64,000 bases of DNA from Paraburkholderia bannensis. GTDB taxonomy: Bacteria; Pseudomonadota; Gammaproteobacteria; Burkholderiales; Burkholderiaceae. Below the pieces are notes generated by a model. It made no database searches, was not told the DNA's origin, and worked only from the letters and a program-made list of their open reading frames with translations. Shown one piece after another: positions 25,681 to 34,444 of the stretch. A program made the position numbers and the translations under genes. The stretch lies in assembly GCF_014200455.1 (NCBI RefSeq), contig NZ_JACHBW010000013.1, forward strand, positions 186,001-250,000, in the 5' to 3' direction. The first letter of the stretch is position 1. Each line of letters starts with the position of its first letter.

Positions 25681-26919
25681 GTGAAACCGATCCTCAAATC
25701 CAACAAGCTGCAGAACGTCTGCTACGACATCCGCGGGCCGGTGCTCGAACATGCCAAGCGCCTCGAAGAAGAAGGCCATCGCATCATCAAGCTGAACATC
25801 GGCAATCTGGCGCCGTTCGGTTTCGACGCACCGGACGAAGTCGTTCAGGACATGATCCTGAACCTGCCAGGCTCCTCGGGCTATTCGGACTCGAAGGGCG
25901 TATTCGCCGCGCGCAAGGCGATCATGCATTACGCGCAGCAAAAAGGCGTTAAAGGCGTTGAACTCGACGACATCTACATCGGTAATGGCGCATCCGAGCT
26001 GATCGTGATGGCCATGCAGGCGCTTCTCAACGATGGCGACGAAGTGCTGCTGCCCGCGCCCGACTATCCGCTCTGGACGGCGGCGGTGAGCCTGTCGGGC
26101 GGCACGCCCATCCATTACATCTGCGACGAATCGAATGCGTGGATGCCCGATCTCGACGACATCCGCGCGAAAATCACCCCGAACACGCGCGCTTTGGTCG
26201 TCATCAATCCGAACAACCCCACGGGCGCGCTGTACTCTGACGAACTGCTGCTCGGCCTGATCGAGATTGCCCGCGAACACGGCCTGATCCTGTTCGCCGA
26301 CGAGGTCTACGACAAGATCGTCTATGACGGCAAGACGCACACGGCGATGGGTGCGCTCTCGGAAGACGTCCTGACGGTCACCTTCAACAGCCTTTCGAAG
26401 AGCTATCGCGCGTGCGGCTACCGCGCGGGCTGGATGTTCCTCTCGGGTATGACGGGCGAAAACCGCCGCCGCGCCAAGGATTACACGGAAGGTCTGGGTA
26501 TTCTGGCGTCGATGCGTCTGTGCGCGAACGTGCCGGGCCAGTACGCCATCCAGACGGCGCTGGGCGGCTACCAGAGCATCAACGAACTGATCCAGCCGGG
26601 CGGCCGCCTGTATCGCCAGCGCGATCTGGCCTACAACATGCTCACCGCGATTCCGGGCGTGACCTGCGTGAAGCCCGAAGCGGCGCTCTACATGTTCCCG
26701 CGTCTCGATCCGAAACTCTATCCGATCCAGGACGACCAGCAGTTCATCCTCGATCTGCTGCTGCAGGAGCGCGTGCTGCTCGTGCAGGGCACGGGCTTCA
26801 ACTGGAAGCAGCCGGATCACTTCCGCGTGGTGTTCCTGCCGAACGTCGACGACCTGACCGATTCGATCAACCGGATCGCGCGCTTCCTCGACGGCTATCG
26901 CCAGCGGCACGGCACCTGA
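25681..26919 (+). CDS. alaA: Alanine/glutamate-type aminotransferase (AlaA family)
   Basis: 412 aa from GTG 25681 (MKPILKSNKLQNVCYDIRGP). Fold type I class I/II aminotransferase: PLP Lys K240 in NSLSKSYRACGYRAGW, substrate Arg in FRVVFLPN, and NPNNPTGALYSDELL. Closest by eye to E. coli AlaA (YfbQ), which makes alanine from pyruvate and glutamate. It directly precedes hom (76 bp), a frequent arrangement in betaproteobacteria, so it may share the threonine operon. Exact amino-acid specificity cannot be read from sequence. Confidence 0.92.
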   Translation: MKPILKSNKLQNVCYDIRGPVLEHAKRLEEEGHRIIKLNIGNLAPFGFDAPDEVVQDMILNLPGSSGYSDSKGVFAARKAIMHYAQQKGVKGVELDDIYIGNGASELIVMAMQALLNDGDEVLLPAPDYPLWTAAVSLSGGTPIHYICDESNAWMPDLDDIRAKITPNTRALVVINPNNPTGALYSDELLLGLIEIAREHGLILFADEVYDKIVYDGKTHTAMGALSEDVLTVTFNSLSKSYRACGYRAGWMFLSGMTGENRRRAKDYTEGLGILASMRLCANVPGQYAIQTALGGYQSINELIQPGGRLYRQRDLAYNMLTAIPGVTCVKPEAALYMFPRLDPKLYPIQDDQQFILDLLLQERVLLVQGTGFNWKQPDHFRVVFLPNVDDLTDSINRIARFLDGYRQRHGT

Positions 26920-26995
26920 GCCGCGCGGCGCACGATACACGTTACCGCACGCATTACCGCATTCCCTTTCACACTCTTAGACGAACACACGCTGC

Positions 26996-28327
26996 ATGGA
27001 TCCGATCAAAGTAGGTCTCTTGGGCTTCGGCACGGTGGGCAGCGGCACCTTCACGGTACTGCGCCGCAACCAGGAAGAAATCAAACGCCGCGCGGGCCGC
27101 GGCATCGAGATCGCGCGCATTGCCGTGCGCAATCCGGCCAAGGCCACCACCGCGCTCGGCACTGAGGCTGGCAGCGTCGATCTGACGACCGACTTCAACG
27201 CCGTGGTCGACGATCCGTCGATTTCCATCATTGCCGAAATGATCGGCGGCACCACGCTCGCGAAGGATCTCGTGCTGCGCGCGATCAGCAACGGCAAGCA
27301 TGTGGTGACGGCGAACAAGGCCCTGCTGGCGGTGCACGGCACGGAGATCTTCCAGGCTGCGCGCGCCAAGGGCGTGATGGTCGCGTTCGAAGCTGCGGTG
27401 GCGGGCGGCATTCCCATCATCAAGGCGCTGCGCGAAGGCCTGACGGCCAATCGCATCCAGTACATCGCCGGCATCATCAACGGCACGACCAACTACATCC
27501 TGTCGGAGATGCGCGAGCGCGGCCTGGACTTCGCGAGCGCACTCAAGGGCGCGCAGGAACTGGGTTACGCCGAAGCCGATCCGACCTTCGACATCGAAGG
27601 CGTGGACGCCGCGCACAAGGCCACGATCATGAGCGCGATCGCGTTCGGCGTACCGGTGCAGTTCGACAAGGCTTATGTGGAAGGCATCAGCAAGCTCGAC
27701 GCCATCGACATCAAGTACGCGGAAGAACTCGGCTATCGCATCAAGCTGCTTGGCATCGCGCGCCGCACGCAGAAGGGCATCGAGCTGCGCACGCATCCGA
27801 CGCTGATTCCGGCCAAGCGCCTGCTGGCGAACGTCGAAGGCGCGATGAATGCGGTCGTGGTGCATGGCGACGCCGTGGGCACGACGCTCTACTACGGCAA
27901 GGGCGCGGGTGCGGAGCCGACGGCGTCGGCCGTGGTGGCCGACCTCGTGGACGTGACGCGCCTGCACACGGCCGATCCCGAGCATCGCGTGCCGCATCTG
28001 GCCTTCCAGCCGGACAGCCTTTCGAACACGCCGATCCTGCCGATCGACGAAGTCACGAGCGGCTACTACCTGCGCCTGCGCGTGGCCGACCAGACCGGCG
28101 TGATGGCCGACATCACGCGCATCCTGGCCGATAGCGGCATCTCGATCGATGCGCTGCTGCAGAAGGAATCGGAAGAAGTGGACGCGCAGGGCAAGGCGGA
28201 AACCGACATCATCCTGATTACGCATGAAACGATCGAAAAGAACGTGAATGCGGCGATTGCGCAGATCGAAAAGCTGGCGACGGTGAAGTCGTCGGTGACG
28301 AAGCTGCGCATGGAAGGACTGAACTAA
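26996..28327 (+). CDS. hom: Homoserine dehydrogenase
   Basis: 443 aa monofunctional enzyme. NAD(P)-binding GFGTVGSGTF lies at 8-17. The catalytic domain has DPTFDIEGVDAAHKATIM with the conserved Asp/Lys pair. A C-terminal ACT domain covers about 350-430 (YYLRLRVADQTGVMADIT), the usual site for threonine feedback. It reduces aspartate semialdehyde to homoserine. thrC follows after 5 bp, so the two are one operon; homoserine kinase is not in the window. Confidence 0.97.
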   Translation: MDPIKVGLLGFGTVGSGTFTVLRRNQEEIKRRAGRGIEIARIAVRNPAKATTALGTEAGSVDLTTDFNAVVDDPSISIIAEMIGGTTLAKDLVLRAISNGKHVVTANKALLAVHGTEIFQAARAKGVMVAFEAAVAGGIPIIKALREGLTANRIQYIAGIINGTTNYILSEMRERGLDFASALKGAQELGYAEADPTFDIEGVDAAHKATIMSAIAFGVPVQFDKAYVEGISKLDAIDIKYAEELGYRIKLLGIARRTQKGIELRTHPTLIPAKRLLANVEGAMNAVVVHGDAVGTTLYYGKGAGAEPTASAVVADLVDVTRLHTADPEHRVPHLAFQPDSLSNTPILPIDEVTSGYYLRLRVADQTGVMADITRILADSGISIDALLQKESEEVDAQGKAETDIILITHETIEKNVNAAIAQIEKLATVKSSVTKLRMEGLN

Positions 28328-28332
28328 GGGCA

Positions 28333-29790
28333 ATGGCAATGAATTACGTATCTACGCGCGGCGCGGGCGCCGGCGAGCACCATTCGTTTTCGGACATCCT
28401 GCTGGGCGGCCTCGCGCGCGACGGCGGTCTGTATCTGCCGGCCGAATATCCGCAGATTGGCGCGGAAGAACTCGCGCGCTGGCGCGCTCTCTCGTACGCC
28501 GATCTCGCGTTCGAGATCCTCTCGAAATTCGCCAGCGACATTCCCGCCGACGACCTGCGCGACATCACGCGCCGCACCTACACGGCGCAGACCTACTGCA
28601 ACGTGCGTCACGGCGAGGACGCGAGCAAGATCACGCCGCTGACCACGCTTGGCGAGGAAAACGGCGCGAAGCTTTCGCTGCTCGAACTCTCGAACGGCCC
28701 GACGCTGGCGTTCAAGGACATGGCGATGCAACTGCTCGGCAATCTGTTCGAGTACGCGCTTGCGAGGGCCGGCCAGCAGCTGAACATTCTGGGCGCGACC
28801 TCGGGCGACACCGGCAGCGCCGCCGAATACGCGATGCGCGGCAAGAAGGGCGTGCGCGTGTTCATGCTCTCGCCGCACAAGAAAATGAGTGCGTTCCAGA
28901 CCGCGCAGATGTTCAGCCTGCAGGACCCGAACATCTTCAACCTCGCGGTGGAAGGCGTGTTCGACGACTGCCAGGACATCGTCAAGGCCGTCTCGAACGA
29001 TCACGCCTACAAGGCGCAGCAGAAGATCGGCACGGTCAACTCGATCAACTGGGCGCGCGTGGTGGCGCAGGTCGTGTACTACTTCGCGGGCTACTTCGCA
29101 GCGACGCAGAGCAACGACGAACGTGTCTCGTTCACGGTGCCGTCGGGCAACTTCGGCAATGTGTGCGCGGGCCATATCGCACGCATGATGGGCCTGCCGA
29201 TCGAGAAGCTGGTGGTCGCCACCAACGAAAACGACGTGCTCGACGAGTTCTTCCGCACGGGCATCTATCGCGTGCGCGCTTCGGCGGAAACGTATCACAC
29301 CACCAGCCCGAGCATGGACATCTCGAAGGCGTCGAATTTCGAGCGCTTCGTGTACGACCTGTTGGGCCGCGATCCGGCGCGCGTGACGCAGTTGTTCCGC
29401 GACGTGGAAGAAAAGGGCGGTTTTGATCTGGCGGCAAGCGGCGACTTCGTGCGCGTGCAGCAATTCGGCTTTGTTTCGGGCCGTAGCAGCCACGGCGACC
29501 GTATCGCCACGATTCGCGATGTCTATACGCGTTACAAGACGATGATCGACACGCACACCGCCGACGGTGTGAAGGTCGCGCGCGAGCATCTGACGCCGGG
29601 CGTGCCGATGATCGTGCTGGAGACGGCGCAGCCGGTGAAGTTCGGCGAAACCATCCGCGAGGCGCTGGAGCGCGAGCCGGAGCGTCCGGCTGCGTTCGAG
29701 GGTCTGGAGTCGTTGCCGCAGCGCTTTGAGGTGATGCCGGCGGATGTGAAGCGCGTGAAGGAATTTATCGCGCAGCACACGGGGCTCTAA
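28333..29790 (+). CDS. thrC: Threonine synthase
   Basis: 485 aa, the long class found in Proteobacteria and fungi. PLP Lys K128 lies in GPTLAFKDMAMQL, with the phosphate-binding ATSGDTGSAAEYA loop at about 156-168. NYVSTRGAGAGEHHSFSDILL at the start and the PSGNFGNVCAGHIARMMGLP block are typical. It converts O-phosphohomoserine to threonine. The ATG at 28339 (second Met) is an alternative start. Last gene of the alaA-hom-thrC run. Confidence 0.97.
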   Translation: MAMNYVSTRGAGAGEHHSFSDILLGGLARDGGLYLPAEYPQIGAEELARWRALSYADLAFEILSKFASDIPADDLRDITRRTYTAQTYCNVRHGEDASKITPLTTLGEENGAKLSLLELSNGPTLAFKDMAMQLLGNLFEYALARAGQQLNILGATSGDTGSAAEYAMRGKKGVRVFMLSPHKKMSAFQTAQMFSLQDPNIFNLAVEGVFDDCQDIVKAVSNDHAYKAQQKIGTVNSINWARVVAQVVYYFAGYFAATQSNDERVSFTVPSGNFGNVCAGHIARMMGLPIEKLVVATNENDVLDEFFRTGIYRVRASAETYHTTSPSMDISKASNFERFVYDLLGRDPARVTQLFRDVEEKGGFDLAASGDFVRVQQFGFVSGRSSHGDRIATIRDVYTRYKTMIDTHTADGVKVAREHLTPGVPMIVLETAQPVKFGETIREALEREPERPAAFEGLESLPQRFEVMPADVKRVKEFIAQHTGL

Positions 29791-29799
29791 TCCTCCCAC

Positions 29800-29865
29800 T
29801 CCTCTCCCCAACCCCTCTCCCGAAGGGAGAGGGGCTTCTTGCTCCCTGCTCCGGTGGGAGAGGGG
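29800..29865. repeat. CCCTCTCCC/GGGAGAGGG REP-like element, probable thrC terminator
   Basis: CCCCTCTCCC (29812-29821), GAA, GGGAGAGGGG (29825-29834) form a perfect 10 bp hairpin followed by CTTCTT. Extra half copies flank it: CCTCTCCCC at 29801-29809 and GGGAGAGGGG at 29856-29865. Hairpins of this composition are dispersed repeats in many GC-rich Proteobacteria. Here it probably also ends thrC transcription. Confidence 0.6.
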
Positions 29866-29945
29866 CCGCGGCGCAACGCCGTCTCCCCGCCGCTACAATA
29901 TCGTCAGGCCATCATTGCCGCCGCGCCTCGCCACCATCCCCACTC

Positions 29946-31226
29946 ATGTCCACGCCCAATACTCCCTCCGCTGCACCGGTTCCGCGCGTGCCGATGATTT
30001 CGACCGCCGACGCGCTCGCCACCCTGCTGGCCGCCGCCCAACCGCTGACCGAGACTGAAACGCTCTCGACCTTCGACGCGCTCAACCGTGTGCTGGCGGA
30101 CGAGGTGGTGTCGCCGCTCGACGTGCCGCCCATGAACACCAGCGCGATGGATGGCTACGCCGTGCGCGTGGCCGATCTCGCCCAAGGCGGGCGCCGCCTG
30201 CCGGTTTCGCAGCGCATACCGGCCGGTCACGCGCCGCAACCGCTTGCGGCGGGCACGGCCGCGCGCATTTTCACGGGCGCATCGGTGCCGCCGGGCGCGG
30301 ACGCCGTGGTCATGCAGGAACAGACCGAAAGCGCCGACGGCGAAGTGACCATCCTGCACAACCCGAAAGCGGGCGAATGGATCACGGCCCAGGGCGCGGA
30401 CATCAAGAAGGATTCGGTGATCCTGCCGGTCGGCACGCGGCTTTCGCCTGCGGCGCTGGGGCTGGCGGCATCGGTGGGCTGCGCCACGCTCACGGTCGCG
30501 CGCCGCGTCAAAGTGGCGGTGTTCTTCACTGGCGACGAACTGACGATGCCCGGCGAGCCGCTCAAGCCTGGCGCGATCTACAACTCGAACCGCTTCACGC
30601 TGACGGGGCTGCTGCGCAACCTCGGCTGCGAAGTGACGGACTACGGCATCGTGCCGGACCGGCTCGACGTGACGCGCCAGACGCTGCGCGACGCGGCGGC
30701 GACGCACGACCTGATCCTCACTTCGGGCGGCGTCTCGGTGGGCGAGGAAGATCACGTCAAACCGGCCGTGGAGGCCGAAGGCCGCATCGATATGTGGCAG
30801 ATCGCCATGAAGCCGGGCAAGCCGCTCGCTTTCGGCGCGGTGCGCCGCCCGCAAGGGACGACCGCGGGCGCAAGTGCGTCGGGCGAGGCGTTCTTCATCG
30901 GCTTGCCGGGCAATCCGGTGTCGAGCTTCGTGACCTTCCTGCTGTTCGTGCGGCCGTTCCTGCTGCGTCTGGCGGGCGTGGCGCACGTGAGCCCGCGTGC
31001 CCTTTCTCTGCGTGCCGACTTCAGCCAGAACAAGGCCGACCGCCGCAACGAATTCCTGCGCGCGCGTATCAACCAGGCCGGCGGTCTCGATCTTTTCTCG
31101 AACCAGAGTTCGGCGGTGCTGACCTCGACCGTATGGGGCGACGGCATCATCGACAATCCGCCCAATCACGCGATCAGCGCCGGTGAGACCGTGCGCTTTA
31201 TCCCGTTCACCGAACTGCTGTACTAA
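29946..31226 (+). CDS. moeA: Molybdopterin molybdenumtransferase
   Basis: 426 aa. MoeA domains in order: N-terminal domain with PPMNTSAMDGYAVR (the conserved DGYA loop), MPT-binding domain with TGDELTMPGE, SGGVSVGEEDHV and GLPGNPVSSFVTF, and a C-terminal beta domain from about 340. It inserts molybdate into adenylylated molybdopterin. Followed by moaD and moaE in the same direction, forming a cofactor operon with the two subunits of molybdopterin synthase. Confidence 0.97.
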   Translation: MSTPNTPSAAPVPRVPMISTADALATLLAAAQPLTETETLSTFDALNRVLADEVVSPLDVPPMNTSAMDGYAVRVADLAQGGRRLPVSQRIPAGHAPQPLAAGTAARIFTGASVPPGADAVVMQEQTESADGEVTILHNPKAGEWITAQGADIKKDSVILPVGTRLSPAALGLAASVGCATLTVARRVKVAVFFTGDELTMPGEPLKPGAIYNSNRFTLTGLLRNLGCEVTDYGIVPDRLDVTRQTLRDAAATHDLILTSGGVSVGEEDHVKPAVEAEGRIDMWQIAMKPGKPLAFGAVRRPQGTTAGASASGEAFFIGLPGNPVSSFVTFLLFVRPFLLRLAGVAHVSPRALSLRADFSQNKADRRNEFLRARINQAGGLDLFSNQSSAVLTSTVWGDGIIDNPPNHAISAGETVRFIPFTELLY

Positions 31227-31263
31227 GTAACCGTTACTGAGCACTGAGCCCCAGGTTTTATCG

Positions 31264-31521
31264 ATGAAGATTCAGCTGAAATTTTTTGCGAGCGTGCGCG
31301 AAGCCCTGGGCGTCGCCGATGAGACGGCCACGTTGCCCGATAGCATCGTCACCGTAGGGGATGTGCGCGGCTGGCTGCGCGCGCGCGGCGGCGTCTGGGC
31401 CGAAACGCTGGCCGAAGGCCGTGCGCTGCGCATGGCCTGCAACCACGTCATGACCGAGCCCACCACGCGCATCACCGAAGGCTGCGAAGTGGCGTTCTTC
31501 CCGCCGGTCACGGGCGGCTAG
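31264..31521 (+). CDS. moaD: Molybdopterin synthase sulfur-carrier subunit
   Basis: 85 aa ubiquitin-like protein ending in VTGG; the terminal Gly-Gly is adenylylated by MoeB and thiocarboxylated as sulfur donor. MKIQLKFFASVREALGV is a typical MoaD start. It lies 37 bp after moeA and 23 bp before moaE. Confidence 0.97.
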   Translation: MKIQLKFFASVREALGVADETATLPDSIVTVGDVRGWLRARGGVWAETLAEGRALRMACNHVMTEPTTRITEGCEVAFFPPVTGG

Positions 31522-31544
31522 GCCCGCGCAAGGAGGAACTGACC

Positions 31545-32024
31545 ATGCCTGTACGGGTACAGACCGAGGATTTCGACCTGACGACCGAAGTCGCGCAGCT
31601 ACGCGCGCACAATCCGGCGATTGGGGCGGTGGCCTGTTTTGTCGGCACCGTGCGTGATCTCAACGACGGCAGCAGTGTCGCGGGAATGGAGCTTGAGCAC
31701 TATCCGGGCATGACGGAAAAGGCGCTCGAAGCCATCGTGACCCAGGCACGGCAGCGCTGGCCCGGCATCGAGGTGCTGGTGGTGCACCGCGTGGGCAAGC
31801 TCGCGCCGCTCGATCAGATCGTGCTGGTGGCCACCACCTCGAAGCATCGCGGCGATGCCTTTGCTTCGTGCGAGTTCGTGATGGACTATCTCAAGACCGA
31901 GGCGCCCTTCTGGAAGAAGGAAGAGACCGAACACGGCGCGCGCTGGGTCGATGCGCGTACGAGCGACGATGCGGCGCTGGCTCGCTGGGGCGTGAAGTCG
32001 GGTAATGCCGCCGACGAGGTTTGA
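31545..32024 (+). CDS. moaE: Molybdopterin synthase catalytic subunit
   Basis: 159 aa with AAGGAGGAACTG before the ATG, a strong ribosome binding site. GAVACFVGTVRDLNDG, LEHYPGMTEKAL, HRVGKL and KTEAPFWKKEE (with the catalytic Lys pair) are the MoaE signature. It binds the MoaD C-terminus and inserts two sulfurs into precursor Z to make molybdopterin. Last gene of the moe/moa operon, 42 bp from the convergent M23 gene. Confidence 0.97.
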   Translation: MPVRVQTEDFDLTTEVAQLRAHNPAIGAVACFVGTVRDLNDGSSVAGMELEHYPGMTEKALEAIVTQARQRWPGIEVLVVHRVGKLAPLDQIVLVATTSKHRGDAFASCEFVMDYLKTEAPFWKKEETEHGARWVDARTSDDAALARWGVKSGNAADEV

Positions 32025-32066
32025 GCGTCTCTTTGCATTCAGGGTTTGATTGATTTGCTGCCGCGC

Positions 32067-33365
32067 TTAACCCACGTGTGATGGCTTCATGATGGACGCT
32101 GTGCGCGCCTCGCCTGGCGGCAGCGGCGGCAGCGCGGCCAGGCGTGTGCGGGCCGCTTCCACGCGCGCATTGAAAGCCGTGCGCGCCAGACCCGTCAGCG
32201 GGGCGATGAATTCGCGCGACGTCAGTCTCAGCGGATCGAGCGGCTGGTCGTATCGCCGTACTTCGAAGTGCAGGTGCGGTCCAGTGGTGGTGCCGGTGCG
32301 CCCGACATAGCCAATCACCTGACCTTGCTCGACGCGCTGGCCGTATCGCAGCCCGGCCGTCCAGGACGCCAGGTGCGCATAGCGGGTCGAATAGCCATCG
32401 TCGTGACGCAGCACCACCAGCTTGCCGTAGCCACGTCCGCTGGCGGCCAGTTCGAGCGTGCCCGCGGCGGCAGCGTAGATCGGCGTGCCGATGGGCGCGG
32501 TCAGATCCACACCCGCATGAAAACGCGGCTCGCCGAAGACCGGATGCGTGCGCATGCCAAACGGCGAACTGACGCGCCGATAGTCCAGCGGCATCGCGAA
32601 GGGGCGGCCTGCGAGCAGCTTGCCATCGAGCGTGTAGTAGGCGCCCTGGCCCGACTCTGGCGCAGTGAACCAGAGAGCGTCGTAGGCCTCGCCTTGCAGG
32701 AGCAGGGAAATCGAGGCGACATGAGGCGCATCCGGACCATCGGCGAAATTGAGCATTACACGGAACGAGTCGCCCGCTTGCGCGGGAGCATCGGGATCCA
32801 CGCGGCCCGCGAAGAGTGTGGCGATCTGCGTGGCGATGCTGGCGGGCAGCCCGGCCTGCGCGAGCGCGTCGCGCAAGGTCGTGTCGATCGAACCTGCCGC
32901 TGCCTGAATCGTGCTGGTGGGCAGCCCGGCGCCATCAGCATCGCTTGCGGGCAGCGCAATGATATGGCCGGACCATCGGTGCGCGTTGGGAACGTTCGCC
33001 AGTTGCGCGTCGTATAGGTCGGCGAGCGGCAGACACATCGCGGCAAGGCGTGAGCAGACCATGGCGCCTTCGTGCTCGTCCCACGACATGCGCATGCCGA
33101 ACGGGGAGATATCGGTGTTGTGTGCGAACGGTTGAGTGAATACGCCATCGACATCGTGCAGCGACGGCCAGATGGCGTCGAAGGACGTCACGGGCGGTAT
33201 TCCCGGCGCGGCCATGTCGTCGGCAAACGGCGCGCGGGTGAAAGTCGGGCTGTAGGTTGACGCTGTCGATACTGCGGCATGCGCGCCGGGTGTGAATGCG
33301 GAACTCGCACACAGAGTCAGCAGGACGGCAACGCCGTAGAGCGCCTTGCGCTTGAACGGCAGCAT
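32067..33365 (-). CDS. Secreted M23-family peptidoglycan endopeptidase
   Basis: 432 aa from ATG 33365 (MLPFKRKALYGVAVLLTL). Sec signal peptide of ~30 residues ending SAFTPGAHA. The middle part resembles the OapA/LysM-like N-terminal region of MepM-type enzymes (RVMLNFADG, YYTLDGKLLAGRPFAMPLDY). The LytM catalytic domain follows: HxxxD in FHAGVDLTAPIG and HxH in GPHLHFEVR, with a Zn2+ site. Such enzymes cut D-Ala-mDAP cross-links in the periplasm. Both metal motifs are intact, so it is likely active and not an EnvC-like degenerate activator. Confidence 0.9.
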   Translation of the reverse strand: MLPFKRKALYGVAVLLTLCASSAFTPGAHAAVSTASTYSPTFTRAPFADDMAAPGIPPVTSFDAIWPSLHDVDGVFTQPFAHNTDISPFGMRMSWDEHEGAMVCSRLAAMCLPLADLYDAQLANVPNAHRWSGHIIALPASDADGAGLPTSTIQAAAGSIDTTLRDALAQAGLPASIATQIATLFAGRVDPDAPAQAGDSFRVMLNFADGPDAPHVASISLLLQGEAYDALWFTAPESGQGAYYTLDGKLLAGRPFAMPLDYRRVSSPFGMRTHPVFGEPRFHAGVDLTAPIGTPIYAAAAGTLELAASGRGYGKLVVLRHDDGYSTRYAHLASWTAGLRYGQRVEQGQVIGYVGRTGTTTGPHLHFEVRRYDQPLDPLRLTSREFIAPLTGLARTAFNARVEAARTRLAALPPLPPGEARTASIMKPSHVG

Positions 33366-33750
33366 GGTCGCTGTATCGAGCGTGAAATGGGTTTGCCCGC
33401 GGTGGTGCCCGCGCGCGAGGAGTGAGCGAAAAGCGGCCACGTCGAAATCCCGCGAAAAGAAGAAGGAAAAGAGGCGCGGGCAAAGAGCCGCCATGCAGGT
33501 CAGTACACGACAGCGGCGCGTGGCGGGGATCGTCTGGATCGGGATCATCGCGCCGCGCAGCCCAACGAGCGATGAAGAAATTTTACGAATCCGCCTCAGG
33601 CGGATCTGTAGAACGAGTTCGAATGGGGAGCTGGGAAGGGGCGCGTCTGGCGGTTCACCTTATGCGCATAAAACGGGGGCGGATGGTTGGCATATTGCAA
33701 CTAACTGCCGATCATTCAAGTTCACGCCGATGAGGCGTGATGCATCCAAC
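33366..33750. other. Intergenic region upstream of the M23 peptidase
   Basis: A 385 bp gap between the M23 gene start and the globin gene end (both minus strand). It holds a perfect 17-nt palindrome ATCCGCCT-C-AGGCGGAT at 33589-33605 and a weak hairpin TCACGCC / GGCGTGA at 33722-33740 just after the globin stop, which may be its terminator although no T-run follows. Short frames in it do not look coding. Confidence 0.45.
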
Positions 33751-34302
33751 TCAAGCGACTTCGTCCCGATCCATCGAGCGGCCGATGATTCTGGCCGGAA
33801 ACGGCTCGCCAGCCGGGCGTTCGGGGAGATCGTGAGCATGCCCTGCGGGATGGCGGCGGGGCGCAATCGTATCGAGCAATGCCTGCTGTTCGGGCGGAAT
33901 CTTGAAATCCCAGCCGAAGCGGCTCAGTTGCAGGCTCTGCGCGATGCGCAATGCCGGTTCCATGAACAGCACGGCCGCAGCGGGTTCGTAGTGGGCCTGC
34001 ACCGTATCAAGAAAGAGATACAGCCAGTGGCTGAAGTGCTTCGGCTCCACGCCGGCAACCGGCTCGTGCGCCTGCTGCACATTGCCGCGGTACGACTTGC
34101 TGCCGAGCACCAGACTCGACCAGAACCGGCACATTTTCGGCAGATGCTCATCCCAGCGGCCCGCCAGCGCGCCGTCGAAGACCGGGCCGAGCAGGGCGTC
34201 GGCGCGCACGCGATCGTAGAAGGCGTAGACCAGTTCGCGGATGTTGTCTTCGGTGGGGGCGGTGTGCCGTGCGCGCGGGGCGAGGGCGTCGGGGTGATTC
34301 AT
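33751..34302 (-). CDS. Group III truncated hemoglobin
   Basis: 183 aa. The globin core covers about residues 18-150: LVYAFYDRVRADALLGPVF (B helix with Tyr), LPKMCRFWSSLVLGSKSY (E helix), and PKHFSHWLYLFLDTV with the proximal His. These are features of group III (Ctb-like) truncated globins, which in Campylobacter respond to nitrosative stress. The C-terminal ~30 residues are an Arg/Pro-rich extension. It is divergent from an nsrR gene and shares with it an inverted repeat of NsrR-like geometry, so a role in NO handling is likely. Confidence 0.88.
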   Translation of the reverse strand: MNHPDALAPRARHTAPTEDNIRELVYAFYDRVRADALLGPVFDGALAGRWDEHLPKMCRFWSSLVLGSKSYRGNVQQAHEPVAGVEPKHFSHWLYLFLDTVQAHYEPAAAVLFMEPALRIAQSLQLSRFGWDFKIPPEQQALLDTIAPRRHPAGHAHDLPERPAGEPFPARIIGRSMDRDEVA

Positions 34303-34366
34303 GGCTGGGCCTGCGGGTGAGGTCGGGATGAAGCGCTAAGCGGCTCATGATACCCAGGCCCGCTAA

Positions 34367-34389
34367 AACGTGCATGCCGCTTGCATGTT
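34367..34389. promoter_or_regulatory. Candidate NsrR operator between globin gene and nsrR
   Basis: AACGTGCATGC-C-GCTTGCATGTT is an 11-1-11 inverted repeat, 9 of 11 positions symmetric. It has the geometry of NsrR sites and shares the TGCAT core of the AAGATGCATTT half-site. It lies 64 bp before the globin start and 55 bp before nsrR, placed to repress both. Confidence 0.55.
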
Positions 34390-34444
34390 AATGTATGGCT
34401 TCCACTCCTCGATATTCAGTACCCCTGCCCAGAGCCTTGTCGTT

